Source: Morinoia aosen (lineage: Eukaryota > Arthropoda > Malacostraca > Amphipoda > Talitridae). From it: a stretch of 64,000 nucleotides of DNA. Location of the stretch: contig CM059562.1 in NCBI GenBank assembly GCA_030386875.1, positions 72,600,201-72,664,200 on the forward strand. Direction: 5' to 3'. Positions 20,863-32,200 of this stretch are shown piece by piece; position 1 is the stretch's first letter; every line of letters starts with the position of its first letter. The notes under the pieces were generated by a model. It worked only from the letters and a program-made list of their open reading frames with translations, had not been told where the DNA came from and ran no database searches. A program made the position numbers and the translations under genes.

Positions 20863-21945
20863 CTGCAATTCTCCGGGCAGATTTTCATCGTAAGTTCTCT
20901 GGACAGCAAATGGAACATCAAGGAGTGGCGAATGATATGGGGAAATTTTTCACATCTGAGGCTTTTTTGCCATGCAGAGAAGACATCAGTCTTGTGCCTA
21001 GACGTGCCTGGTGGAATTACGACGAACGTTACGACCGCTGCTAAAGAGAAGCCATAAATGTCGACTGGGGCTCTTTTTATGGAAAATCAGTGCTGCGCAT
21101 TTTTCGTAGCGGAAAACATCAACGTGATTCTTAATGTGGAGGAATCTCATTTGTATTGTAAGCACACAAGTGTTTATCATCCTAGCCATTAAATTAGAGA
21201 TGTTGGTGCAAATGGAACACGTGTATTGGGATACGTAATTTTTGCGTATTGATGAAAAACTGAACGTCCACGTGATAAAAGTGTGACTCACATGGAGAAA
21301 AAGCAAGCCACCTGATGATAGAAGTTATGCACTCGGCAGAAAAATGATCCTTTTGGCACTAAAGTGTCTCTTGACTACAATAGTGACTCGCAATAGTGAA
21401 CGACAGGCCAACCGTATTTTAGATTACAAGCACGTTTCACAGTACCTTTGGTCGATCTCAGACCAGTATAGCATTGATTTGTGATCAGTCTTGAGTGTAC
21501 AATACTCTGTTATTAATGCAATTTACAGCTGCCACATGAGCATCTCCCTAGAGAGCTCGGTGTACATTCACGACTGATCAGGCTATTTCGATGCTTTCCT
21601 CAATTAACTCCACGTTTATCACCAGCTCGATCCAACGAGAACCACTTACGTTCAGGGTTCGTTCCTCTGTTTTACGGTCATCAGAGTAACTGCTTTTGAA
21701 ATACGAGTCCTGTGGCAACGCGTAGCTCCTCATTCGGTGTTAACTCTTGAAAGATGAGTCCTGCACGCACTCAACTCACTTTTCAGCACTCAACTGCCCT
21801 TTGTAATCGCAATGAGTCTCGCTGGCTAAGTCGCAGTCATAAATCTTCGTTAAGAGCTGGGCTCGGCTTCTGTATCACGTTAGCGGCAATTCCCTAATGT
21901 GCGTGCGCTCATTAATCAGATTGGCAAGTGCTGCTTACCAACCGC
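20863..21945. other. Unassigned DNA
   Basis: No gene or mobile element was recognised. The longest frame (102 codons, minus strand, 20998-21306) has no motif and is within chance length. Confidence 0.3.
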
Positions 21946-22165
21946 ATTCTGTAAATTCTCAAAAGTTCACTTGTGCCCCCTTTGTTCAAACATTTGTTTC
22001 ACAGGAGGGCTTGTTTAATCAACAGATGGAAATTTTTTACCGAACTCTGTGAATTCTCAAAAGATCAGTTGTGCTGCTTATATTCTCAATGGTTCAGTCG
22101 CTCCTTTAAGTTGAAACATCTGTTTCACTAGAGGATTTGTTGAACAGAATGATATTTTTTGCGTG
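21946..22165. repeat. Two-copy local duplication, about 105 bp
   Basis: CTGTAAATTCTCAAAAGTTC near 21949 and CTGTGAATTCTCAAAAGATC near 22054 are each followed by TTGTGC, an AAACAT(T/C)TGTTTCAC block and a GTT(T/G)AA-type segment. Confidence 0.75.
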
Positions 22166-23990
22166 TTTAAAATTACCAACCACAAATATTTCCTAACATG
22201 CGCATAAATAAGCACCTAAACTCACGAACAAAAACGCATAAATTTGAACTCATGTTCTCAAGCCGTCATGTTTGCGCTCACATTTTGTTTCATTTCAGGT
22301 TGCGTAAGCTGCATGCTTTCGTATTATTTTCCACGTTCACCATTTCTAATCTTGCCTGCTCACAGCTGTCCGATCACAAGGCTTAAGTTGAGTGAGAGCG
22401 ATTATCATTTGCATAAAAGCTATAAATGAGATCTTAGGTATCGATTTACGCCTCAGTGTCACGCTAATAGCAAGGCGTTGCTTGGGGTGATATAGTTAAT
22501 CTTCAAACAGGGAATCCACTCGAAAAAAAGACGCTAGGATAGCGAACAGATGCACACTCGCGCTTATGGAAGTCGTTTCCTTCTTTTCTAGCTTCAACGA
22601 GCGGAAATGAGATTGAATTAGGCATTTTTCGACGATAGAAGACGCTTCATAATGCGAGGTAATGGCACCGTTATGGAACAGCTCAAAACTCAAGGCCAGA
22701 CGTTGGCAAGGAGATTCTCATGCTTCTTAAAATTGAACGGCCAGGAAAGAAGCATCAAAAACGTTGTTAGAAGACGGACTTGAGAGTCATATGTGCGGTG
22801 CTAGCTCTTGTGACGAGGATTCAGGGATGATAGGCATGAGTTGGCTTAAACAGTATCCTGCCAGAAAGATTCAAGCATGAGTTGGTTTTAAGCTGAATCC
22901 TACTTTAAAGATTCAAATTATGAACAAATTATAGGTGAAAGCGAGCAGAGTTCTGTTTGTGCATTTTTTATGCAGTATTTTTAGTTTCATTGGGGGCCCG
23001 AGTTTTAAAAAGTACGCTAAGTTGTCCACTTATCAAGCAAAGCTCTTTTTTTCGGCTGTAAAATTTATTATTGAGAATTATAATCAGGAACGATAATCTT
23101 CGCTGATAGAGCAACCATTAGTTTAATAATTTAGGTAGCCATTTAATTTAAATTTAATTTAATTTAAAACATTAATCTTGATTTTTCGTTGTCCAACAAT
23201 TCAACATAGGAAAAAATTATCTATAGAAAAAATTTATAATGCGGACAATTCTTTGAAATAGTCAGATCTTAAAATAAAACTGACCACAAAGCAAATAGAC
23301 AAACTTAATATTCGAAAGATTTATAAATTACATATTTACTATGCCATAATAAAACAGGCTCTGAAGTGAAGCCAGATCTCGAGTCTCAACGCTAGACAGG
23401 AACCAGAGGTCGAATTTTCAAACAATTTACGTCGGCGCCACGGTACAACTCATAGCGTAAGTCCACTTGACAACGCTACGTTGCGTAAGACGTACTAAGT
23501 CCACCTTGAAGATCTTACACGTGCCCCAACTACGGTGTAAATATTTTAATAATCCACCTTAGAAGAGCACTGAAGTAAAGACACTCAAACGGTTTCTCGA
23601 CAGACTTGAGAGCAGCGCCCGTAAACTCTTCGCATGTTTGCAATGAACATTTCATGCGTGGGACAGTTTTCCTTAGTGCAAAACTGAATGACACTCGATG
23701 ATTTTTGTACCGGCGCGTAAATTTGATTCAACAGTTTTAATTCAGTTACTAAATTTCTTGAATTATCAGCATGTTAATACATTGTTAGTAAACGCTATGA
23801 GCAGGTTTGATAAATGCGAGATGTTAACACAATGTTTAGCTGCTTGCGAAATATTTGGTCGGTAGGATTTTATTCTTTAGAAAGGTAATAGCGAAGTTTA
23901 CGCTCTTGAGATCCAAAAAATATCGCAAAAATACGTTTAGGGCTGATCAGTTTGGCGAGATGAGCAGTTGACACTCGGGCAACCATGAAA
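22166..23990. other. Unassigned AT-rich DNA
   Basis: No gene was recognised. A small duplication (AAGATTCAAGCATGAGTTGG-type) occurs at about 22835-22920, and a TTTAATTTAAATT low-complexity patch at 23143-23170. Confidence 0.3.
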
Positions 23991-23991
23991 T

Positions 23992-24120
23992 CGAGCCTAA
24001 CCTAACCTATCTCAACCTAAGATTGCCTAACTTATCCTACCCTAATCTAACCTAACCTAACCCAACCCAACCGAGCCTAATCTAAACTAACCTAACCCAA
24101 CCTAACTTAGCATAACCTAT
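23992..24120. repeat. Degenerate telomere-like CCTAA island
   Basis: Many CCTAA pentamers, with CCCAA, TCTAA and ACTAA variants, run in the same orientation over about 125 bp. CCTAA/TTAGG is the canonical arthropod telomere repeat. The degeneracy points to an old interstitial island rather than a working telomere. Confidence 0.8.
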
Positions 24121-24385
24121 GACTTACTGCTACCAGTGTGAGAGACATTTTTTAACGAAACTTCACTTTCTAACTTGCATGAGCGACTGAAACCTGAGTC
24201 GCATCCGGCTGAAGGGAGATGCGTTTTCCAAGTCAGGCTTGCCTAAGTGAGTAGATTGACAGTCTCAGGTAGGAATGCACAATGTAGAAGAAGCTGCGAT
24301 TAATTTTGAGTTATATTAGTGATCAGATCATAACCAATGTTGAACATTTTTCTAAATGAAATTTGACAGTTTGGAGCTAATACAG

Positions 24386-24495
24386 TTATTTAGTGGATAG
24401 TCGACTACATAATATAATTATTTAGTGGATAGTGGACTACATAATAGAATTATTTAGTGGATAGTGGACTAAATAATAGAATTATTAAGTGACAG
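24386..24495. repeat. 32-bp tandem array, about three and a half units
   Basis: TTATTTAGTGGATAGTGGAC then TACATAATAGAA begins at 24386, 24418, 24450 and, partly, 24482. Confidence 0.9.
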
Positions 24496-25320
24496 CATCT
24501 GTGTTCGGAGAAAAATTTGAGAGAAGTAAAGCAACGAGATGTAAGGGTATCGATGCTTGAGAAGCGCTACGATGGTATTAAAATTCAATACAATGAAAAC
24601 ACGAATATGACAATGCCAAATTGAAGAATCATCGACAACCTCGTATAAATATGTCGATGCAAAACACGATTTTTGCATCTACCTAGTAAAAATACCACTA
24701 ATACAAACACAAAAACTCTGCAAGAATATTGAGTAAGGAACACTCGTTCAAAAACCTAAACTTAAAAAAGTCAACGGAAAAAGAGAAATACTAAAAATAC
24801 TGAACCCTCAAACTCTGCAATTCTGTCCGAAATATTCTAAACCAGGCTAGCATTGGTTGCAAAATTAAACTTTTGCCGGACCAACGATTTTCATAAGAAC
24901 ATTTAAGCGGTCAAAAAAAGCGGTCTGGTGGTGGGAGAGACATCTGAGGTCCCGAAATCGAGGCCTTTATTTCCATTTCAAAGGCGAAGAATCGGAGCGT
25001 TTATTTCACGCCCACTTAAAGTAGCAAATTTTGCGCGATCTAAGCAGCGACTTGATTGTTTTTGCCCAGACTGAGCACGGCTACTGCAGCCAGTTGTGCT
25101 GCTCCTGCTCGGCTCTGGTGCAGAAGTAAATGTCGCAGAATGAAAGAGAACTCTCCCAGCACACCTTGCGCATCGCTGGAGCAAAGCTCAAGGCGTGCCT
25201 GCGAGCAAAGCTTGGAAGTTTTGCAGTCTCGTTGTGAGATGAAATGTAAGCATCGAGTTAATATTGACGTGGTGGATATCAAAAGAGAGTACTTTACTCT
25301 ATTCAAGTCAGAGCGTGTTA
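24496..25320. other. Unassigned DNA with a GC-richer patch
   Basis: The part at 25020-25240 is GC-richer and open in several overlapping frames on both strands. The minus frame 25330-25040 includes a GVLGEFSFILRHLLL-type stretch with an acceptor-like TTGCTCGCAG upstream, but nothing I recognise. It may be a hidden exon or a chance effect of base composition. Confidence 0.3.
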
Positions 25321-25560
25321 TTCCATGCATTGGTTTTTAAATACATTGTTATCAAAGACAAGACGTAATGACGATAACCTATAATAGACATTCAAGTAGA
25401 AACTTTTCATTTCATGCATTTGTTTTTAAATAAATGTTAATCAAAGCCGAGACGTAAAGTCGGTCACCTACAATAAATACTAAGCAGAAAACCTTCAATT
25501 CCCGCATTTGGATTTTAAACTGTATTCAAATTAAAGTAAAATCGTAAGACGGTGGCTTCC
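25321..25560. repeat. Three-copy tandem repeat, about 89 bp
   Basis: Units starting TTCCATGCATTGGTTTTTAA (25321), TTCATGCATTTGTTTTTAAA (25411) and TTCCCGCATTTGGATTTTAA (25499) each continue with an ATCAAAG/GACGTAA block. The copies are diverged. Confidence 0.8.
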
Positions 25561-26936
25561 GGTATAGCTACCACCTCTTAATGCACCTCGAGTAGAGGTC
25601 TTTTGTGAATTCTTTTTACTTACTTATGGGAAGAAACATCGAGATTGCTCTGTGGGGTATCGCTGATGGTGCAATAGCACCATCGGCTATTTTACGTGAA
25701 AAGCATGCGCTTTTCAAGGAAGTATAGATAGAAAATTCTGATGTTCAAGGGTTCAATGATTTGGAAAAAAGTGGTTTAGATAAAACTTATTTTTAAGTCA
25801 GAAGTATACGTTGGTTCAAAATTTTAAGCAAACTACGTGATGTACTTCGTAACATTTTGAATACATGAAAATGACATTGCAAAATGTAGAATATATCTAT
25901 CAATGAATGAGCTCTTTATTGATGATATATTCAAGCAGACGTACAAATGTTGAACCATAATGTGATATTTTCGAGAAAAGAATCCCAATTTGCGTCAAAA
26001 ATTATGGCAATTTTTTATAGTTCTTTTGAGGAGAATAATTCAAATCTTTCATGAAATATTCTTGTAATGTGCTACGCACAGCCAGTAGCGATGGGTTGGA
26101 ACCGGGGTAGTAATCGATGAACACCAGAACGAACAAACTTATTTTTACACCCAACTGGGCTTCAACAAGTTAAAATGTAGAGTTTACTATAATAATTAAA
26201 GGAACTAGGATTCAAGCGTCACCTAGCACGAGCAAAGGCACGAGCAAAAAAAAAGAAAACTAAACGATACTATAGCTAGTGCAAGAGCGGATAGGAGCGG
26301 TCGGGAGGCGGGCGTAGCAAATCCTGAGACAGGAGATACAGTGCACGAATTAATGCCGACGGAATTTACAAGGTTACATTATATTCGTCTCCAATAAGAC
26401 TTCTATTATTTCACCTAACACAGGCAGATTTACCCCAAGCACAAGCCCCTCCGCCACAGTGACAGAGACCAAGTGTCCGCAGTCCGCTCCCCCGGAGGTC
26501 TATTCTCCAATCATCACTATAGTAGTAATTCTATGTACACAGCATGCTTTTCAACAACAAAATGCGCTCTACTTAATTTAACCTTACACAATACGCTTAC
26601 AATGTACAGGAATGGAATTCTAATCAACACACTACAATTCTATTTTGCTTTAGAGAAAATTTTACGAACTGTACAGTGGATTAAAAAACGATGCCAGGTA
26701 TTCAGTTCCGCAATCACACAAGCTAAAAAATAAGTCGATATGCATAAAGTTTAACGGAAAAAAGAGGGTCTGATTCGAGCATGTCAGATAAATTATCATG
26801 AATCTAAATCCTCCAAGCAAAAAATGCCTTTTTTGGAGCCAGCAATTAGGGCAATACACAAAAAATGCTCAGTCAAAAGAGGCGAAGGCAGATACGCAAC
26901 TCGGAGCGCGCACTGAGGTGATTTTTTCGAACAGTC
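25561..26936. other. Unassigned DNA
   Basis: No gene or element was recognised. Small duplicated GCACGAGCAAA motifs occur at 26228-26250. Confidence 0.3.
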
Positions 26937-27895
26937 TCAAGCAGCGCATGTTCAAAGGGAGGTAGGAGAGTAGTAATGGGCAGCACATGTTCAAAGGGAC
27001 GTAGGAGAGTAGGAATGGGCAGTGCATGTTCAAAGGGAGGTAGGAGAGTAGGAATGGGCAGCACATGTTCAAAGGGACGTAGGAGAGTAGGAATGGGCAG
27101 TGCATGTTCAAAGGGAGGTAGGAGAGTAGGAATGGGCAGCACATGTTCAAAGGGAGGTAGGAGAGTAGATATGGTCAGTGCATGTTCAAAGGGAGGTGGG
27201 AGAGTAGAAATGGGCAGCATATGTTTTAAGTTAGGTATGAGAGTAGGAATTGGCAGTGCATGTTCAAAGTAAGGTATGAGAGTAGGAATGGGCAGCACAT
27301 GTTCAAAGTTAGGTATGAGAGTAGGAATGGGCAGGACATGTTCAAAGTGAGGTATGAGAGTAGGAATTGGCAGCACATGTTTAAAGTTAGGTATCAGAGA
27401 AGGAATGGGCAGGACATGTTCAAAGTTAGGTATGAGAGTAGGAACGGGCAGGAACTGTTCAAAATATGGTTGGAGAGTAAGAATGGGAAGGACATGTTCA
27501 AAGTAAGGTGGGAGAGTAGGAGTTGGCAGAACATGTTCAAAGTTAGGAATCAGAGTAGGAATGGGCAGGACATGTTCAAATTTAGGTATGAGGGTAGGAA
27601 TGGGCAGGAACTGTTCAAAATATGGGAGGAGAATAGGAATGGGCAGGACATGTTAAAAGTGCGGTAGGAGAGTAGGAATGGGCAGGACATGTTCAAAGTA
27701 AGGTTAAAGAGTAGGAATGGGCAGGACATGCTTAAAGTGAGGTAGGAGAATAGGAATGGACAGGATATGTCCACAATAAGTTAGGAGAGTAGGAATAGGA
27801 AAGGAGATGTTCAAAATCAAATAGAAGAGTAGAAATGGGCAGGACATGTTCAAAAGAAGATAGAATAGTAGGAATGGGAATAAGTCTAGAATCAG
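26937..27895. repeat. 39-bp minisatellite, about 24 units
   Basis: The unit GTAGGAGAGTAGGAATGGGC then AG(C/T)(A/G)CATGTTCAAAGGGAG recurs with a 39-bp period (for example ATGTTCAAAG at 26948, 26987, 27026, 27065). In the left third, alternate units carry GCACATG and GTGCATG, giving a 78-bp higher-order period. Towards the right, GTTAGGTATGAG-type units replace GGGAGGTAGGAG-type units and divergence rises. Because 39 is a multiple of three, several frames stay open on both strands. Those frames are products of the period, not evidence of protein. Confidence 0.95.
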
Positions 27896-28304
27896 CAGGA
27901 GTATAGGAATGAGTCACTTTGTCCCACTTTAATACAAGTAGTACATACTTCAACTTTTAGTCTTTTTAGCGACGAGAAAATCCATCTCACCTTAATTACG
28001 GCCATTTTAAAATTAATGGCATTGAAGAAATATGTCGGTGAGTTTTTAGCCGTCTCGTGGGAAATCACAGTACAATTTAGTGAAGAGTTCACTTTCAAAG
28101 GAAAGTTTCTTAGCCAGATTGCAAGTTTTTTCTCAGTACTGCAGTTTTAAGTGTTCTGTGTATTTTACTTCAGTATTTCGAATAAAACTTGACTTGAATT
28201 CAATTCCTAATGAATGCTAGTGTACTCATGGCATCAAAAATGAAACTTTTTAACTCGTGAAGAAATTAACAGATATTTATTTACTATTAAGTAATTAACA
28301 GAAC
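27896..28304. other. Unassigned DNA
   Basis: Nothing recognisable was seen. Confidence 0.3.
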
Positions 28305-28400
28305 CTAATTTAACCTAACCCATCACATCTTATCTTAACTTTACCTATCTAGTCCAATCTCAGCCCATATTAACTTTTCTAACCTAACCTAGCCTAACCA
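28305..28400. repeat. Second degenerate CCTAA island
   Basis: ACCTAA, CCTAACC and CCTAGCCTAACC motifs in the same orientation as the 24.0-kb island are interspersed with decayed sequence over about 95 bp. Confidence 0.6.
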
Positions 28401-29165
28401 TTCATTTTGCTCTAAGCTACTGATTATTTAACTCATAGTATTTCAAATTTGAACGGTTTCTTCCCAGTCTATTTGCAAAGCAATGCGTTCAAATACGGGA
28501 CGTTGCACAGGCGTTTCTTCAGTGGCCATTATCATGCAATGATATCAAATAAAAGGAAACTCACGAAACAAAGGAAATTCATGAAGTGCTGCATTATGCT
28601 ATAAATTTTTGCAACCATTCTTGCAGCATTGTAGTCGCATCGTGTATCTGTCCTACGGACGTAATCTAGATGATGACATTCTATCCTTCTTCTATTCTAT
28701 TCTATTTTATCTACCTACAACAACAAGATAAATTGATAAATAGCTAGTCAAAATGACTGCATTCGTTACGGTGGTGATCAATAGAACACGTAAACCTTTT
28801 GCTGTTTTTAAATGAACCAAGAGAACCATCTCAGATCACGTGTCCCAGTGTATCAGTGTACGGATACAAAATAGTTGAATCGTGTATTTATGAGACAGTT
28901 CAAATCGTGGAATGTTTCAAAGTGTGGTTTACGACTGCATGGACGCAGTGCTCAAATCTTATAAAGTATAAAACAAAACAAATTATTAAAAATTATAAAT
29001 GACGTAAATTATTATAGTTTTTTTATGTGGTAAATTATTTTAAATTGAGTACGTATTGACAATGATCAAATGCTGTAGTAGTCAATCATAAATTGCCAAC
29101 CTGTGTGGGCTTCTGAAAGAGCTATTTTATGCGTAAAACATTTATATGTTATGCATTAGCGCCCC
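28401..29165. other. Unassigned AT-rich DNA
   Basis: No feature was recognised. Confidence 0.3.
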
Positions 29166-29204
29166 CAAAGAGAGAGAAAGAGAGAAAGAGAAAGTGAGAG
29201 AGCT
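29166..29204. repeat. Imperfect (AG)n purine microsatellite
   Basis: AGAGAGAGAAAGAGAGAAAG and similar purine sequence run for about 35 bp. Confidence 0.85.
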
Positions 29205-32200
29205 TCATAACCGTTCGATATTCCACAGTCGGACTGTCGATGAATGTGTTCATGAAGGTGAGTGCGTCACGCTCAATTCCAATGGCCGGGCATGTTAATA
29301 AATGCGATGTCATTAGACCCGCAGCGGTGGGCTGCGTTAATCCATCGATCTTTTTATCAAATCGTCGATTATTTGTCTTTGCTTATTTGAAGTTGATGTT
29401 TGGGGCATTGCAAGGCACAGTAGCTCACTGATGAAGCTCACTGCGTGGCTCATAGCTGTTAGTACGAAAAACTTAACAACTCATATTTTCTGCTGCAAGT
29501 TTCAGTCGTTGAAAAGTTGGGAATTTGCAGGGAAAAATATGAAAAATTAAGTCTAATATCCCCATAGACAGTCATTTTCCTCAAATTTAATTTTGCATCT
29601 GTGAAATACGTTACCTAAATATACATGGGGTGATCCTGAAGTTTAAAACTTTAGAAGTAATATTTAAAAAATGGAAATGGACTACGTTGAAGTTTTTAGT
29701 AATTGCTCTGAAGAGAAAGCTGAGCCAATGAAGGAAAATCCCAGCCCCTCACAAACATTCCTCTCAGAAGTTCTCTATGGAGCCACTGCAGCGGTACATA
29801 TTTGAAGGTTGAGAAGAATGTAATTTACACTTTCATTTATATGTTGCCTGGCATTAAGTTCACATACAATTTTCACGATGATTTTGGCAGAGAATTATCT
29901 TCAGAAATTACCATTGTAAAAATAGATTTATCCACAAAGCTCAAGTTCAACGCATTTATGAACAACAAGTAAGCTGATTTTTATCAAAAACATTTCCCGA
30001 AGCTTTTCTAAAAAAGAAGAAGTCAAATGTGCCCGTTTTCAAACATCAAATGCGAGCGAATGCAATGATTTGCAATCTTGTGCAATACCTTTGCGCTGAA
30101 GTGGTCTCGCTTTAGCACTTACGGCAGAGGTCAGCCGGAGGAATGCGTGAGCGTCTTCATATCGCCCTCATTATTATGCATGAGGTTATTCTTGTACTTT
30201 CACAAGGATTCAAAAAACGAGACGTAAGATTCCACAGACGAGATAAACGCCAGACTGAGGTCACATTATTCAGATCTCCCAGGGCGCCTCAAAGTTGTAC
30301 GCAGTTTTGTTTCGAACATTTACAGCGCCGAGCTCTCAGGGTGGGTCCCACTCGACGGTAAAATTCGAACTTAAGATAAAAATTATGGCTTCTTACAGCC
30401 CTTATTGACCGAGCCACACAATATAATGTGAAGGTATACGTTTTATATTTAAAACTGCACCCAAGAATGCATGTCATTGAGCAGGCATTTTTCGTAAATA
30501 ACATTTCATTAGCGAAGCACATGAAACAGCACTTAGACATTCTCTCAGCTTGTAAGAAAAACTAATTCTTCAGGTGCAAGCTCAGCTGCACATCTTAATA
30601 CAGGCACTGCATTCATCGAGCCGTAATCTAAATTTCCCAAGGTGTCCCCATTTGTTTTCCCTACCAAGTCTCAAATTCCCACGGCCAGGGAATTTTTTCC
30701 TGCCTTCTGCCCGTATAATTACGCTCGATCTTTTCCAGGAGTCCTCGAGTGTGCCGGCCGTGGTCGCCCAAAAAACCTGTAGTGCAGTGCAAGAGAGCGC
30801 CTGTTCTTCATGGTAAAAGGAGAATAATCCAGATGTTAAAGTGCCGACTCTGCTTCTGTTCGAGATAGCGATCGTAACTGCTCGTGGTATCAATGTTCTT
30901 TTAACGTGTTTTTCAATGTTTTTCCTAATTCAGCGTGGTTTCTTCAACTCTTCCAGACTTGAGGCCCAGAACTTAACAGTTAAACAACACGAAATCAGTT
31001 CAGATATACGGGGCACACACCTGCAATGGGTAAACATGAGGTTTGACCATGATTGGTTGGTTATTCTTTAGTTTGTTACAGTTTTCTAAATACTAAAAAT
31101 ACCAATGTACAGTTTCTAAGTATCAAAATCAAGGTGCAGCGCAGTCGCGGTAGATTTAGAGATTACCAAATAATCGTTACAGTGGTCTGGTAGGGGTAAT
31201 AATTCATGGAGATGCTTTTCGCTATAATTTGAGATCGGTCTTGCGTCGGTTGATAGAAGTACGCGATCGGTAATGAAAGCCGTTGTGAAAGATGTTATTT
31301 ATGAACTAGATGCATCTAAGTTAGTCGATAGCAATAAAAATATGAAAACCGATGTACAATAATATTTTTGAGGCCTAAAAATTAACGAAGTAGCTAATTA
31401 TGATATTGCTTAAAGCTTGAAAGTGAAATATAAATGAAGGTAATAGTTGCAACAAAATAATATTCAGAATTTAAATATATAATCAAAACATTTATTTAGA
31501 GTGAATAAAATGTTCTATGATGGAAGTGCACTATACTTTCCAGTAAATATGCTCGTTTAATGCTCATGTGGGCTCACGAACACAACCCCGCTGCCACAGA
31601 ATGTTTGTACACACACATTGTAACGTAGGTAAAAAATGCGCCTCCCCTCTTTAATTGCCTGTCAGTTTTGAGGAAGATCTTTGGCATTGCATCGTAATGT
31701 TTTGCAGGCGCAATAGTGCGCCAGGTCGTTGAGCATGGAACGAGAACTGCTCCTTTAACACTGAAATGTCAGCATTTTTGTATGCTCATATTACTGTTAT
31801 CACAACGACTATCATTAAACGGCTACTGGCATCAGGTGGTCACCGATATCAGAGTGAGGACGGAACTGCCACTCGACATTGAGCATCCAAGAACACATCA
31901 AGGAACAAATTTAACGAAAAATTTAATACATAGAGGCTATTTTCCAAGGAACAAATTTAGGAAGATATATAAAATTTATTGAGGCAATTTTCCAAAAAGA
32001 GCTTTATAATCCTGTGGGGCGTTAAAGGGTTAATTTTGAGCGCTGGAGTTCGGTGGCGGAGTGCCCAGAGCACCGTACGTCTGTATGGGACACCCGCATT
32101 CGCTCAGGAAATAGAGTTGCCTCCTGCAGTGACTGAGCGATCGCTTCTTAGACCAAAACAAGGCCTATGTTTAGGACTCCCAAACGATTTTCCAATGCAG

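Noticed and set aside
26869-27774. Open frames on both strands across the 39-bp array
   Set aside because: The unit length is divisible by three and lacks stops in several phases, and the opposing frames are equally open.
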